The position numbers and the translations under genes are program-made. Of a stretch of DNA of 64,000 nt, positions 44,815-53,201 are shown one piece after another (position 1 is the first letter of the stretch; each line of letters begins with the position of its first letter). Below the pieces are notes generated by a model. The model was not told the DNA's origin, made no database searches, and saw nothing but the letters and a program-made list of their open reading frames with translations. The stretch covers positions 806,001-870,000 of the forward strand of contig NZ_CP121647.1 of the NCBI RefSeq assembly GCF_029714305.1. Direction: 5' to 3'. The DNA comes from Bradyrhizobium sp. CB3481. GTDB taxonomy: Bacteria > Pseudomonadota > Alphaproteobacteria > Rhizobiales > Xanthobacteraceae.

Positions 44815-44895
44815 GTAGCCCGGATGAGCGAAGCGACATCCGGGTTCTGTTAGTTGCGCTGATCCCGGCATGTCGCATGCGCTCATGCAGGCTAC
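44815..44895. repeat. dispersed palindromic repeat, family C (copy 2)
   Basis: It runs GTAGCCCGGATGAGCGAAGC to ATGCAGGCTAC. It lies 15 bases after the intact higA stop and after DUF488. Confidence 0.87.
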
Positions 44896-44909
44896 TTGCT
44901 AGACCTCGC

Positions 44910-45206
44910 TCACGCCGCCTTGTAAGCCGCGATCTTCTTGATCTGCGGCGCGAGTGCATCTTCGGCGGCTTCGAGATCGTAGCGCGACTGAATCTTCATC
45001 CAGAACGCCGCCCCGGTCTTGAAGAACTTGCCGAGCCGCAGCGCGGTATCGGCCGTCACGGGCTTTTCTTCCCGCGCGATGCGTTCGATCCGGGTGCGCG
45101 GCACGTGCAGCGCAGCGGCGACGGCGTAAGGTGTCAGCTTGAGCGGAACGAGAAATTCTTCCCGCAAGATTTCGCCGGGGTGAATCGGCGGAAGTTTCTC
45201 TGCCAT
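44910..45206 (-). CDS. HigA-family antitoxin (no toxin partner seen)
   Basis: This 98-residue protein begins MAEKLPPIHPGEILREEFLVPL, the HigA/VapI-type start. A helix-turn-helix (TPYAVAAALHVPRTRIERIAREEKPV) and the family segment ALRLGKFFKTGAAFWMKIQ follow. HigA usually follows a HigB toxin gene; upstream on this strand (45207-45350) there is no frame for a toxin of 80-100 residues, so it stands alone. The 19-codon extension back to 45263 is rejected because GAGAGG precedes the chosen start. Confidence 0.87.
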   Translation of the reverse strand: MAEKLPPIHPGEILREEFLVPLKLTPYAVAAALHVPRTRIERIAREEKPVTADTALRLGKFFKTGAAFWMKIQSRYDLEAAEDALAPQIKKIAAYKAA

Positions 45207-45356
45207 CTGCGGCCTCTCAGTGATGGTCGGTGACCTCCGCTTGCTGCCTTTAACCGAAGTCACTCAAATCTTTACAATTTGAATTGTCGCCGGTGCAGAA
45301 TCTTAGCCGGTGGAATGTACAGGTTTCCGAAAAACTCATTTCAGGAAACCATTATC

Positions 45357-46004
45357 ATGCCTTCAGCCTCCGGCGAAACCTTCCTTCAAGCGATCGACTT
45401 CTCCGGGCGCCTCGTTCGCGCCGCCAATTTTGCGCTGGATCACTGGTGGCTGTGGCTTCTGGCTGGCGCCGCGCTCTGGCTCGCGCTGAAGATCCGTTCG
45501 CATCACGCGCTGATCGGCCAGCTCGACGAGCGGGCGGATGCCGCGTTCGGCGATGTCGATGCGCTCTTGATCGAGCGCCACACGCTGATCGGCAATCTGG
45601 TCGAGGTCGTCCGCGCCTTCGCGGCGAAGGAGCATGACGTGATCCGCGACGTGCTGGACTCCCGTATCGATGCCCTGGAAGCGCTCAGCAGCGGCGGTGG
45701 GGTGATCCAGACCGATACGCAGATCGCCAACGTGCTGCAAAACCTCTTCACGGTCAGCGAAAAGTATCCGGCGCTGGCCAGCGCCGCGCATTACTCTACG
45801 CTGCGCAACGACCTGATCCGGATCGAGGATCGCATCACGGCGGCGCGAAAATTCTACAATCTGGCGGTCGAGGAATTGAACGGCGTTCGCCGCGCTTTCC
45901 CCGGCAATTTGATCGCACGGATGGGTGCCAATACCGCGCGCGAAAAGTTCACCCTCGGCGAGCGGCGCTCGGAATTCGCCGAGCCGGTCAAGGTCAACCT
46001 CTGA
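45357..46004 (+). CDS. LemA family protein
   Basis: This 215-residue membrane-anchored protein has one N-terminal helix (about residues 24-44) and a long helical domain with ERHTLIGNLVEVVRAFAAKEHDV and NLAVEELNGVRRAFPGNLIA, which identify LemA. It is often paired with an M48 protease or TPM protein, as here. AGGAA precedes the ATG. The function is uncertain, probably envelope stress related. Confidence 0.88.
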   Translation: MPSASGETFLQAIDFSGRLVRAANFALDHWWLWLLAGAALWLALKIRSHHALIGQLDERADAAFGDVDALLIERHTLIGNLVEVVRAFAAKEHDVIRDVLDSRIDALEALSSGGGVIQTDTQIANVLQNLFTVSEKYPALASAAHYSTLRNDLIRIEDRITAARKFYNLAVEELNGVRRAFPGNLIARMGANTAREKFTLGERRSEFAEPVKVNL

Positions 46005-46026
46005 TCTTCCTTAAGGGGCCGGCGCC

Positions 46027-47763
46027 ATGGCGGTTCACGGCTACATCACGCATGCCGCGCACAACCGGCGCTGCACGGCATGGCTGGTGCTGGCCTATAT
46101 CGTCTCCTTCGAGGTGATCGGCGCGTTCGTGCTGACGATGCCGCTGCTCATGTGGGATCAAGAGCACACCATCCTCTCGAACCCGGTCGGTTATGCCGTC
46201 CGCTACGCGCTGCCGATCGCGGCGCTGACCGGCTTCATGTTCTGGTGGATGTACCGCGGCCATGCCAGGGCCGTGACGCAGGCGCTTGGCGTGCGGATCG
46301 TCTCGCGCCAGGACGAGCCGCGCTTCGTAGCGATTGCCGAGGAGCAGTGTACAGCGCTCGGGGTACGTCTGCCGCGCTTCGGTGTGATCGACGCGAGCGA
46401 GCCTAATGCCGTGACGGTGGGCGAGGGGCCGACAGCGGGGTTGATTGCGGTCACGCGCGGTCTGCTCGAGCGGCTCGACGATGACGAGCTGGCGGCGGTT
46501 CTCGCCCATGAGGCCTCGCACATCCGCCACGGCGATACGAAGCTGCTGGCCGCAAACCACGCGCTGATGCGAACCGCCGTCATCATGCGGATGAACAATC
46601 CGCTGCGGTTCGAGGACTGGCGGCAGATGATCATCGTGGTGGCGATTCCGCCCATGCTGATCGTGCTGCTCGCCGGCACTGCGGCGTCGACGCTGTCGCT
46701 GCGGCTCGCACGCGCGGCGCGGCGCAGCCTGAAGCTGGGCCGCGATTACGTTGCCGATGGCGAGGCGATCAGGGTCACGCATTTTCCCGAAGCCTTGATC
46801 AGCGCCATCACCAAGATCGGCGGCCGCGGTGTCTTCCACGGCAGCGCGCGTGTCGAGGGCCTGCTGTTCGACGGCCCGGCCGATCACGACGGCGGCAGCC
46901 ATCCCAGCGTCGACGACAGGCTGGACGCCATCGTGGCGCTGGGGGGCGAGCTGATGAATCCCGCGCGGTCGCGGCGCGACAGCCGCGGCCCGGCACAGCC
47001 GCAGTTCGGGCGGCGTCCGCGATCGGTCGCGTTGAATTATCCGCTCGATGCGTCGGGCAAGCCGCTCGAGAAGCCGCGGCCGCCTGCTACCAACATCTTC
47101 CTGCTGTATCTCACCGATCGCGAGACGTTTCGCGAATACCACAACGCCTGCATCGCCTGGGAAGAATGGCAGCTCAACGAGCGCCGCAATGTCATCGGCC
47201 TGGCGCCCAAGCTGATGATTCCGCTCGCCGCGAGCTGCGTCGTCGCGCTTTACATCTACTGGCCAAAGGACGGCAATCTCACCAGGCTGGTCGGCACGTT
47301 CAATCCCGCCGAGATGGTCGACATCGCCCGCATGGTCAATTCCGGGCCGTTCTGCTCCGGTCCGTCCTATCCGGACGGGAAATGCCCGGGGGCCAAGGAC
47401 AAGCCGGTGCTTCCGCCGGCGAATGCCTATAAGGTTGCCGAGCCGCCGGCGAACCGCGGCGGCACGTTCAATAGCCAGCGGCCGGGTGGCATGGTCGATT
47501 CATCGGCGCGCGCCGGCGAGCGTTCGGAGCTGCCGTCGAACACGATGCCGCTTCTGTTGTTCACATTGGTGCTCATTGGAATCTTCAGACCAAAACTGCT
47601 GCGGCGCATCTTCGGCCATGTCGAGCCGAAACAAATCATCTCGCGCCCGCCCGCGCCCGATCCCATCACGACAGCCAGTTTTGAACGGGCAAGCCCGCCG
47701 CCCCCGCCGTGGCGGCAGGACGTTCACAGCCCAGCCCGGGAGTTCGGGCGCCGAAAGGCTTGA
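46027..47763 (+). CDS. membrane M48-family zinc metalloprotease
   Basis: This 578-residue HtpX-like protease has two N-terminal membrane helices, the zinc site HEASHIRHGD (HEXXH), a further helix pair after it, and a second-zinc-ligand region in RDYVADGEAIRVT. A Pro/Arg-rich tail with a final helix (LLLFTLVLIGIF) follows, longer than in plain HtpX. It starts 22 bases after the LemA stop; the two are likely a functional pair in membrane-protein quality control. Confidence 0.86.
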   Translation: MAVHGYITHAAHNRRCTAWLVLAYIVSFEVIGAFVLTMPLLMWDQEHTILSNPVGYAVRYALPIAALTGFMFWWMYRGHARAVTQALGVRIVSRQDEPRFVAIAEEQCTALGVRLPRFGVIDASEPNAVTVGEGPTAGLIAVTRGLLERLDDDELAAVLAHEASHIRHGDTKLLAANHALMRTAVIMRMNNPLRFEDWRQMIIVVAIPPMLIVLLAGTAASTLSLRLARAARRSLKLGRDYVADGEAIRVTHFPEALISAITKIGGRGVFHGSARVEGLLFDGPADHDGGSHPSVDDRLDAIVALGGELMNPARSRRDSRGPAQPQFGRRPRSVALNYPLDASGKPLEKPRPPATNIFLLYLTDRETFREYHNACIAWEEWQLNERRNVIGLAPKLMIPLAASCVVALYIYWPKDGNLTRLVGTFNPAEMVDIARMVNSGPFCSGPSYPDGKCPGAKDKPVLPPANAYKVAEPPANRGGTFNSQRPGGMVDSSARAGERSELPSNTMPLLLFTLVLIGIFRPKLLRRIFGHVEPKQIISRPPAPDPITTASFERASPPPPPWRQDVHSPAREFGRRKA

Positions 47764-47776
47764 GCGGGCGATCTAA

Positions 47777-47995
47777 GCTAGAGCACGAAGAAATTAGATT
47801 TTGATTGCGCCCACGAAGCAGGTGCGCTCCCTCTCCCGCTTGCGGGGGAGGGCTGGGGTGGGGGTGTCTCCGCGGGCGATGCTGCCCGAGTGGAGAGAGC
47901 CCCCACCCGGCGCTTCGCGCCGACCTCCCCGCAAGCGGGAGAGGTTAAGCCGGTCTGCGGCCGGCCTATCGAGCCAGACAACATCATGCTCTAGC
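47777..47995. mobile_element. MITE-like element with 14-base terminal inverted repeats
   Basis: The left end GCTAGAGCACGAAG and the inverted right end GCTAGAGCATGATG match at 12 of 14 bases. Inside are two arms, CTCCCTCTCCCGCTTGCGGG and the matching CCCCGCAAGCGGGAGAGGT, forming a hairpin. A TAA occurs directly on both sides (before 47777 and after 47995), possibly a target duplication. There is no transposase inside. Its right end touches the stop codon of the next minus-strand gene. Confidence 0.65.
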
Positions 47996-48423
47996 TAAAG
48001 CCGCAGCGCCCTCTCGACATTGCTGTGAAACTTGGCGCGTTCGGGCCCATGGCGATCGAGCGCAGTGGCGAGCTTGATCAGTCCGCTGCCAGCGGCCGAG
48101 GGATCAAAACCGAACGGCTTGATCGCAATACAGGCCGCCCTCTCACTTTCGGCGAACGCCAGCATCTGCGAGGCCAGATCACGCAAGATGCCTTGTGCCT
48201 CGCGAGCTTTTTTCAGGTCCCGATCGTATTGTCTTATCTGCTCTGACGTGACGCAGGTCTCGCGCGCCTGCGGCGTCGGGACATCGCCCAGAGCCAGCAT
48301 TTGCTGGCGCACGGTCCGCCTGAGATCGAAGAATTTTCGAACGGGTCGGCCAACGAGCTCAAGCGCAAACCACGTAAACGCGCCGGCCGTGGCGACCGAA
48401 ATAAAGATCACGTACCAAAGCAT
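47995..48423 (-). CDS. small membrane-anchored protein of unknown function
   Basis: This 142-residue protein has one N-terminal helix (YVIFISVATAGAFTWFALELVG) followed by a charged, helical cytoplasmic or periplasmic domain (RRTVRQQMLALGDV; DRDLKKAREAQGILRDL). I start at MLWYVIF; the upstream 22 codons are Cys/Arg-rich and unlikely. Its TAG stop is formed at the junction of a MITE-like element, so the C-terminus may be cut short. No family is known to me. Confidence 0.65.
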   Translation of the reverse strand: MLWYVIFISVATAGAFTWFALELVGRPVRKFFDLRRTVRQQMLALGDVPTPQARETCVTSEQIRQYDRDLKKAREAQGILRDLASQMLAFAESERAACIAIKPFGFDPSAAGSGLIKLATALDRHGPERAKFHSNVERALRL

Positions 48424-48786
48424 TGGCTGACCGCATGCGCCATGTCGGCCGCGATCTAAGCATATTGGAAGCGGTTCCGACCACACCAAGCGTGTTCATC
48501 GCCAGATTTTTCCCGCGCCAATGATGCCATAGTGCCGGTGATTTGCCCGACATGTCAAATGCGTCGCAAATGTGCCCGCCACGACGAGCAGATGCCGGCT
48601 ACTGTGCATGGGGTTGTTTTCGATATTTTTGTTGGGCGAGCCCCAAGGGTGCGGCACGCAGGGTGCTGCCTCCGTTTGAGCCGGGCGGTTTGTCCGTCCA
48701 TTCGTGGCTCTCATGCGCGCCACTGCCGAGTGAGCCGTAGGAACAGTTTTGCCGATTCGTGCCTTAACCTTCATTAGGAGGTACTC

Positions 48787-49071
48787 ATGGCAGCACGACA
48801 ACCAGCATGGAAGCGGCAGGGATCACCGATCGGCAAGATGGGGCCGCGCAAGGCAAATCCGAAGTACAAGCGCCGCTCGCGCCAGCCCTGGAGCGACAAG
48901 GAAGTGAAGCAGCTGCGCTCGCTGGCCAAGGCGAACACGCCGACCGGCGTCATCAGTCTCAAGATGCAGCGGCCGCCCGCGTCGATTGCGAGCAAGGCAC
49001 AGCGCGAGGGGATCTCGCTGCGGCCGGTGAACCGCTCGCCGTATAATCGGCGAAAGACGGCGCGGCGCTAG
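48787..49071 (+). CDS. small basic protein with SANT/Myb-like segment
   Basis: This 94-residue, very basic protein starts MAARQPAWKRQGSPIGKMG, with a WSDKEVKQLRSLAKANTPTGVIS segment resembling a SANT/Myb helix-turn-helix and IASKAQREGISLRP after it. Its ribosome site AGGAGG is 7 bases before the ATG. It probably binds DNA, but nothing more can be said. The 363 bases upstream (48424-48786) hold no other gene I can support. Confidence 0.65.
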   Translation: MAARQPAWKRQGSPIGKMGPRKANPKYKRRSRQPWSDKEVKQLRSLAKANTPTGVISLKMQRPPASIASKAQREGISLRPVNRSPYNRRKTARR

Positions 49072-49227
49072 CTGGCGGCCGCGTCGGCGGGCTTCGAGGA
49101 TCGGGCTTTCGAAGATTTGCCCTTGAGAGGCGCTTGGCTTTCGCCAGGCTCCTCGCGCCCGTCCGCATGATTTCTCGTTCAACCGCGACAAGGCTGTCGG
49201 AAATGTTCCGGTCCTAGGAGGCCGTTC

Positions 49228-49455
49228 CTAGGAGGCCATGGGCAGGCCTTGCTCTGCCCTGAAGCGCTGGTAGGCCGCAATCGCCTTGTTGGATAGCAGC
49301 AGCGGTCGCCGCTCACCGTGCCGCATCATCGCCTCGATGGTGTCGAGCAGATGCTGTGCGGTCTGATCGGGGTTTCCGAGCTCGCCCGTCGCTTCCAGAT
49401 AGTCCCAGGCGATCTGGAAGGCGTTTGCAAGGATGGCTGGCGTTGTCCCGGTCAT
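49228..49455 (-). CDS. small conserved-looking helical protein
   Basis: This 75-residue protein starts MTGTTPAILANAFQIAWDYLEATGEL, with amphipathic helices and no membrane segment. The start is an ATG two codons after a TTG. No family is recognised. It is the sort of small soluble protein that recurs in rhizobia. Confidence 0.55.
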   Translation of the reverse strand: MTGTTPAILANAFQIAWDYLEATGELGNPDQTAQHLLDTIEAMMRHGERRPLLLSNKAIAAYQRFRAEQGLPMAS

Positions 49456-49540
49456 GAACAACGAACGTCGTCAGCACCGCCCTGTTCCCAAGCCTGGCCT
49501 CGGTTTTGCGCAGTCCATCCGCGAATCGTCGGGCCGCGTG

Positions 49541-49843
49541 CTACATCCGGATATCCGGCCTGAACAGCGCCCGCACCGTCCACTTCATCTGCGGTTGGCT
49601 CTGCCTGACGCAAAAGCGTCCGTCGACGACCGGCACCTTGATGACCGAGGTGCGCTTGTTGCCGCAGCAGTGCTGCATGCTGTCGGGAAAGCCCGGCTGG
49701 TAGATGTAGAAGCGGGCATAGAACGGCTCGACGGTGACGACGAGATCGAGCGAATGCAGGCCGCGCGGAATCTTGCCGCTGATATCGAGCAGGCGGTCGC
49801 CGGGATTGCAGGCCAGAGCTGCCGCGGTCAGGAGCCATTTCAT
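49541..49843 (-). CDS. small secreted protein of unknown function
   Basis: This 100-residue frame starts MKWLLTAAALACNPGDRL with a short signal-like stretch, then a beta-rich body with LVVTVEPFYARFYIY and CCGNKRTSVIKVPVV. The Cys pair may form a disulfide. The ribosome site is poor, so this gene is uncertain, but the protein composition looks coded rather than random. Confidence 0.45.
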   Translation of the reverse strand: MKWLLTAAALACNPGDRLLDISGKIPRGLHSLDLVVTVEPFYARFYIYQPGFPDSMQHCCGNKRTSVIKVPVVDGRFCVRQSQPQMKWTVRALFRPDIRM

Positions 49844-49916
49844 CCGGGCAGAGTAGATGATTCGCGCGGACGGAAAGGGTGGGCGGGATGATCAGCGCGT
49901 GATGCCGGCCTCGCGC

Positions 49917-50207
49917 CTAAAATCCAAAGATGCTGAAGATCGCCCCGAAGATCGCCGCGATCACGGCGACGATGCCGAAGACGACGGACGCCACCGCATC
50001 GAGCAGCAGTTCGACCACATCGGAGAGGTTGCTTGCGGCAACGATCAAAACGCAGCAGGTGGTGCCGATCAGCATCGAGACGACCATGCTGAACATCGTG
50101 ATCCACAGCGCGGTGAAGACCAGGCCGCCGAGAACGACCGCCACCGCAATGCGGCGGACGGAACTGCTGTTCGATACAGGCCGGGCGGCTGGCTCTGGCG
50201 AATTCAT
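49917..50207 (-). CDS. small two- or three-helix membrane protein
   Basis: This 96-residue protein has a polar N-terminus (MNSPEPAARPVSNSS) followed by almost continuous hydrophobic segments (VAVVLGGLVFTALWITMFSMVV; VVFGIVAVIAAIFGAIFSIF). AAGGA lies 9 bases before the ATG. Its function is unknown. Confidence 0.6.
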   Translation of the reverse strand: MNSPEPAARPVSNSSSVRRIAVAVVLGGLVFTALWITMFSMVVSMLIGTTCCVLIVAASNLSDVVELLLDAVASVVFGIVAVIAAIFGAIFSIFGF

Positions 50208-50348
50208 GACGGGCAATCCTTGAGGGGCCGATGATCCGGATTGTCGCCACCTGGGCGGAAAAGGTTCACCCCTTCAGGGTGCGAGGCCTTGAAATGGCTG
50301 ATTTCCGCAGCGAAATGCCTGAAATGGCCTGATATCAACGGGACCGGG

Positions 50349-50394
50349 CGCGACACGAGCGGGCCTGATAACGCGACACGAGCGGGCCTGATAA
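50349..50394. repeat. perfect 23-bp tandem duplication
   Basis: A 23-base unit beginning CGCGACACGAGCGGGCC and ending TGATAA occurs twice back to back. It ends 9 bases before the ATG of the small gene at 50404 and contains that gene's only candidate upstream signals. Confidence 0.85.
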
Positions 50395-50403
50395 GGTGCA
50401 TCC

Positions 50404-50592
50404 ATGACCGAATGGTATTTTGTCTGGGTCGAAGGGCTGCGCGGCCCAATGCCGCAGAAATGGTCGTCGGAGGGGCTCTGGGGCCAGATCGGCCGCCAGG
50501 ACGTCATCGTCCGCTTCGCACTTGATGATGCCGAGGCGCATCTTCCGATCGATGAATTGGCAAAGCGCCATCCCATTCCCGACCGGAAATAG
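50404..50592 (+). CDS. small hypothetical protein
   Basis: This 62-residue protein starts MTEWYFVWVEGLRGPMPQKW, a run of aromatic and charged residues, and ends RHPIPDRK. It has no family or motif I recognise. A ribosome-like AAGG lies 7 bases before the ATG, inside the tandem duplication. Confidence 0.5.
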   Translation: MTEWYFVWVEGLRGPMPQKWSSEGLWGQIGRQDVIVRFALDDAEAHLPIDELAKRHPIPDRK

Positions 50593-50806
50593 CTGCCCGC
50601 TTCGCGAGCAACGTGTCCCGTGCTGTTCCCCGCCGCTGTTCAGAGCATTTCGAACCGCGCATGGCGGAACATTGCCAATTTAATTCCGTTGCCGGGTTGA
50701 AGTGGCGGAAACAACCCCCACTGTCCCGAATTCAATCGCGCCCAGATCGAGCGGGTTGAAACAACCACAAGCCAAGTGGATCAGAAGCCAAGTGAAGGAG
50801 TCGTGC

Positions 50807-51097
50807 ATGAAATTGAACTCGGCACAGGTGGAACGCGCGTTGACGCAATTCGAGGCCCAGGCGTTGCCCGACGATCATCCGGTGGTTCCGCAACTGAGCA
50901 GCATGTTTGGCGATCACACGTTCTTCATCGACAGCGGCGGCCTCAACGTGCTTGAGCCTGCCGAGACGTCCGAGCCGGAAACGCCGGTCGGCATGATCGT
51001 CAACCTTGCCTATTGGAGCGACGAAACGCTGACGAAACTGTCGCCGCACGAGCCCGAGCCGACGGGCGTCATGATCAACCTCGAATCCAGGCACTGA
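50807..51097 (+). CDS. small acidic hypothetical protein
   Basis: This 96-residue protein starts MKLNSAQVERALTQFEAQAL. It has GMIVNLAYWSDETLTKLSP and an acidic, Pro-rich stretch (AETSEPETPVG); the repeated GVMINLE/GMIVNLA suggest an ordered beta fold. GAAGGAG precedes the ATG. The family is unknown. Confidence 0.6.
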   Translation: MKLNSAQVERALTQFEAQALPDDHPVVPQLSSMFGDHTFFIDSGGLNVLEPAETSEPETPVGMIVNLAYWSDETLTKLSPHEPEPTGVMINLESRH

Positions 51098-51186
51098 CGC
51101 CGCGAGGCCGATAGCGCGAGACTGGATCGCCTAGCAGATGTGTCGCGTGCGGCTGCGTGCCGCGCGCGGCGATACGCGCATGTCCG

Positions 51187-51447
51187 TCAGAGGTCGAAAT
51201 GAACCCCGATCCGCGTGTCCTTCCGCCAGACGACGCGGCATGGCACGTGGATGTGGTCGGCCTCGATCAGCAGCGTGAAGTGCTCGGGAACGCCGACGGG
51301 AGAGCTGACTTCGAGCGCAGCGCCGGTTTCGGAAAGGTTGCGCACCGTGCAATCGATCGCGCCGCCGCCGAACGACATCTTGCCCGCCTTCAAAAACCGA
51401 CGCCGTGGTGCTGTTCTGTGCTCGTCCACCGCATGGACCTCCGCCAT
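51187..51447 (-). CDS. PilZ-domain protein
   Basis: This 86-residue single-domain cyclic-di-GMP-binding protein has the N-terminal basic RTAPRRRFLKAG (RxxxR-type) and NLSETGAALEV (DxSxxG-like, with Asn in place of Asp) that form the ligand site, then RVVWRKDTRIGVHF. The ATG is chosen from the start MAEVHAVDEHR; a longer upstream frame is unlikely. Its partner is unknown. Confidence 0.83.
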   Translation of the reverse strand: MAEVHAVDEHRTAPRRRFLKAGKMSFGGGAIDCTVRNLSETGAALEVSSPVGVPEHFTLLIEADHIHVPCRVVWRKDTRIGVHFDL

Positions 51448-51561
51448 GAGCCGGCAAGAATGCGCCAACAGCGTTACTATCCCGTTACTGCGCCTTCGAT
51501 CTGCTATGCAACGAAAGGTGGTGGCCGATGGGAGGGCCCGCACTAGCCTCCAGGCCTGGCT

Positions 51562-52584
51562 CTAGCGGCCAGCTCTGCCCGTCCGCGCGCGCCGTCCCTC
51601 GATCGGATAGGCCGGGTCGTTGAAGCCCGGCGTCGATGGGTGGCCGCTGACGACGAGGCGATCGACCAGCGCCTCGTCCTCCGCCGTAAAGCGGTAGTCG
51701 AGCGCCCTGATGTAATCGTCCCATTGCGCTTCCGTGCGGGGACCTGCGATCACCCCGCTCACGAAGGACGAGTTCAGCACCCATGAAACGGCAAACTGCC
51801 CGGCCGTAATGCCGCGGGCCTCGGCGTGCCGCTTGATCTCTTGCGCTAGCTTCAGCGATTCCGGCCGCCATTCGGTCTGCATCATCCGCTTGTCGGCGCG
51901 GCCGGCGCGGGTTTCCTTGTCCGGTGCGGCGTCCGGCGCGTACTTGCCGGTCAACACGCCGCGCGCCAGCGGGCTATAGGGCACGATGCCGAGGCCGTAA
52001 TAGCCGCAGGCCGGAAAATGCTCGACCTCGGGCATGCGGTTCATCGCGTTGTAATAGGGCTGGCTGACGATCGGGCGGTCGATGCCGTTGTTGTCGCAGA
52101 TGTTGCAGATCTCGGCGACGCGCCAGGCGCGGTAGTTGGAGACGCCGAAATAGCGGATCTTGCCCTGGCGCATCAGGTCGCCCATCGCGCGCACCGTCTC
52201 CTCCAGCGGCGTCGCGTGATCCTCCTTGTGCAGATAGTAGACATCGATGACGTCGGTGCCGAGCCGCGTCAGACTCTCCTCCGCCGCCTGCATCACCCAG
52301 CGCCGCGACAGCCCGCCGCGATTGGGATCGTCGCCGATCTGGTTGGCGAGCTTTGTGGCGAGGATCCAGCCCGTGCGCTGGTTCGAGATCGCGCGGCCGA
52401 CCACCTGCTCGGACTGGCCGCCATTATAGGCGTCGGCGGTATCGATGAAGTTGATGCCGGCCTCGCGCGCCTTCGCGATGATGCGCGAGGAAGTGGCTTC
52501 GTCGGTGGGGCCGCCGAACATCATGGTGCCCAGACAGATCGGCGAAATCTTCAGGCCGCTGCGGCCGAGTTGGCGGTATTGCAT
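51562..52584 (-). CDS. aldo/keto reductase
   Basis: This 340-residue NADPH-dependent oxidoreductase has a TIM barrel with the catalytic Tyr in DTADAYNGGQSE, a Lys in LATKLAN and a His in YYLHKEDHATP. The C-terminal NADPH-binding region GVIAGPRTEAQWDD is also seen. The substrate is not determined. It starts with ATG after GGACAC, with a family B repeat upstream. Confidence 0.92.
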   Translation of the reverse strand: MQYRQLGRSGLKISPICLGTMMFGGPTDEATSSRIIAKAREAGINFIDTADAYNGGQSEQVVGRAISNQRTGWILATKLANQIGDDPNRGGLSRRWVMQAAEESLTRLGTDVIDVYYLHKEDHATPLEETVRAMGDLMRQGKIRYFGVSNYRAWRVAEICNICDNNGIDRPIVSQPYYNAMNRMPEVEHFPACGYYGLGIVPYSPLARGVLTGKYAPDAAPDKETRAGRADKRMMQTEWRPESLKLAQEIKRHAEARGITAGQFAVSWVLNSSFVSGVIAGPRTEAQWDDYIRALDYRFTAEDEALVDRLVVSGHPSTPGFNDPAYPIEGRRARTGRAGR

Positions 52585-52608
52585 CGGGTGTGTCCTCTAT
52601 GCTGGGCC

Positions 52609-52689
52609 GTCATTCCGGGGCGATGCGCAGCATCGAACCCGGAATCTCGAGATTCCGGGTCTGGTCCTAGCGGACCATCCCGGAATGAC
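52609..52689. repeat. dispersed palindromic repeat, family B (copy 4)
   Basis: It begins GTCATTCCGGGGCGATGC and ends GACCATCCCGGAATGAC, with CTCGAG central. It lies between the convergent or adjacent minus-strand genes for the reductase and thioesterase. Confidence 0.9.
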
Positions 52690-52697
52690 GGCAACTA

Positions 52698-53123
52698 TCA
52701 CCCCTCGCTCTTCAATATCTTGAACACGCCGCTCGCCATCGCGATACAGCGCTTGTCGACGGTCACTTCCGTCGTGATGAAAATCAGGCTGCGGGTGGAG
52801 CGTACCACATGCGGCTTCGACACCAGAAGCTCGCCGATCTTGCCGGCCTCGACGAAGTGGGTATCGAGTTGCACCGTCGCCAGCGTCGGCTTGCCCGAGA
52901 CGAAGCGGGCGGTCATGCCACAGGTCCGATCCGCAAAAGTCATGATGACGCCGCCCTGCACCAGGCCGCGGCGGTTGTGGTGCTTGTCCTCGGTCAGGAG
53001 CGCATATTCGTACGTGCCATCGACGACGCGCTGCCAGAGGGGGCCGATCAGGTGCAGAAAGCCTGACGTCTCGACGATCTTCCAGCCGTCGGATTTGAGC
53101 TTGTCCGCGGCCTTGGCTGTCAT
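52698..53123 (-). CDS. PaaI-family hotdog thioesterase
   Basis: This 141-residue protein of the hotdog fold has the family helix NRRGLVQGGVIMTFADRTCGM (Asp active site) and the strand VQLDTHFVEAG. Such enzymes hydrolyse acyl-CoA thioesters. It diverges from the Nudix/CoA-type gene 78 bases away, which is consistent with a shared CoA theme but is not proof. Confidence 0.86.
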   Translation of the reverse strand: MTAKAADKLKSDGWKIVETSGFLHLIGPLWQRVVDGTYEYALLTEDKHHNRRGLVQGGVIMTFADRTCGMTARFVSGKPTLATVQLDTHFVEAGKIGELLVSKPHVVRSTRSLIFITTEVTVDKRCIAMASGVFKILKSEG

Positions 53124-53201
53124 GTCGTGCGATCCATTCCCTGCGGGCTGTCATGCTGTCGGGTCGTTTCATCCGATGCGCCGATGTTGTAGTCAAGCAG
53201 G

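Noticed and set aside
39566..45263. A classical integrative island at tRNA-Phe
   Set aside because: No integrase is present and I could not find a second copy of the tRNA 3' end on the far side; only the higA fragments and the tRNA position suggest mobility.
45207..45356. HigB toxin gene before higA
   Set aside because: There is no frame long enough and no toxin-like motif on the minus strand before the higA start.
48490..48786. Small ORFs at 48532-48777 and 48543-48740
   Set aside because: They overlap in different frames, lack a ribosome site and have a Cys/Arg-rich random look.
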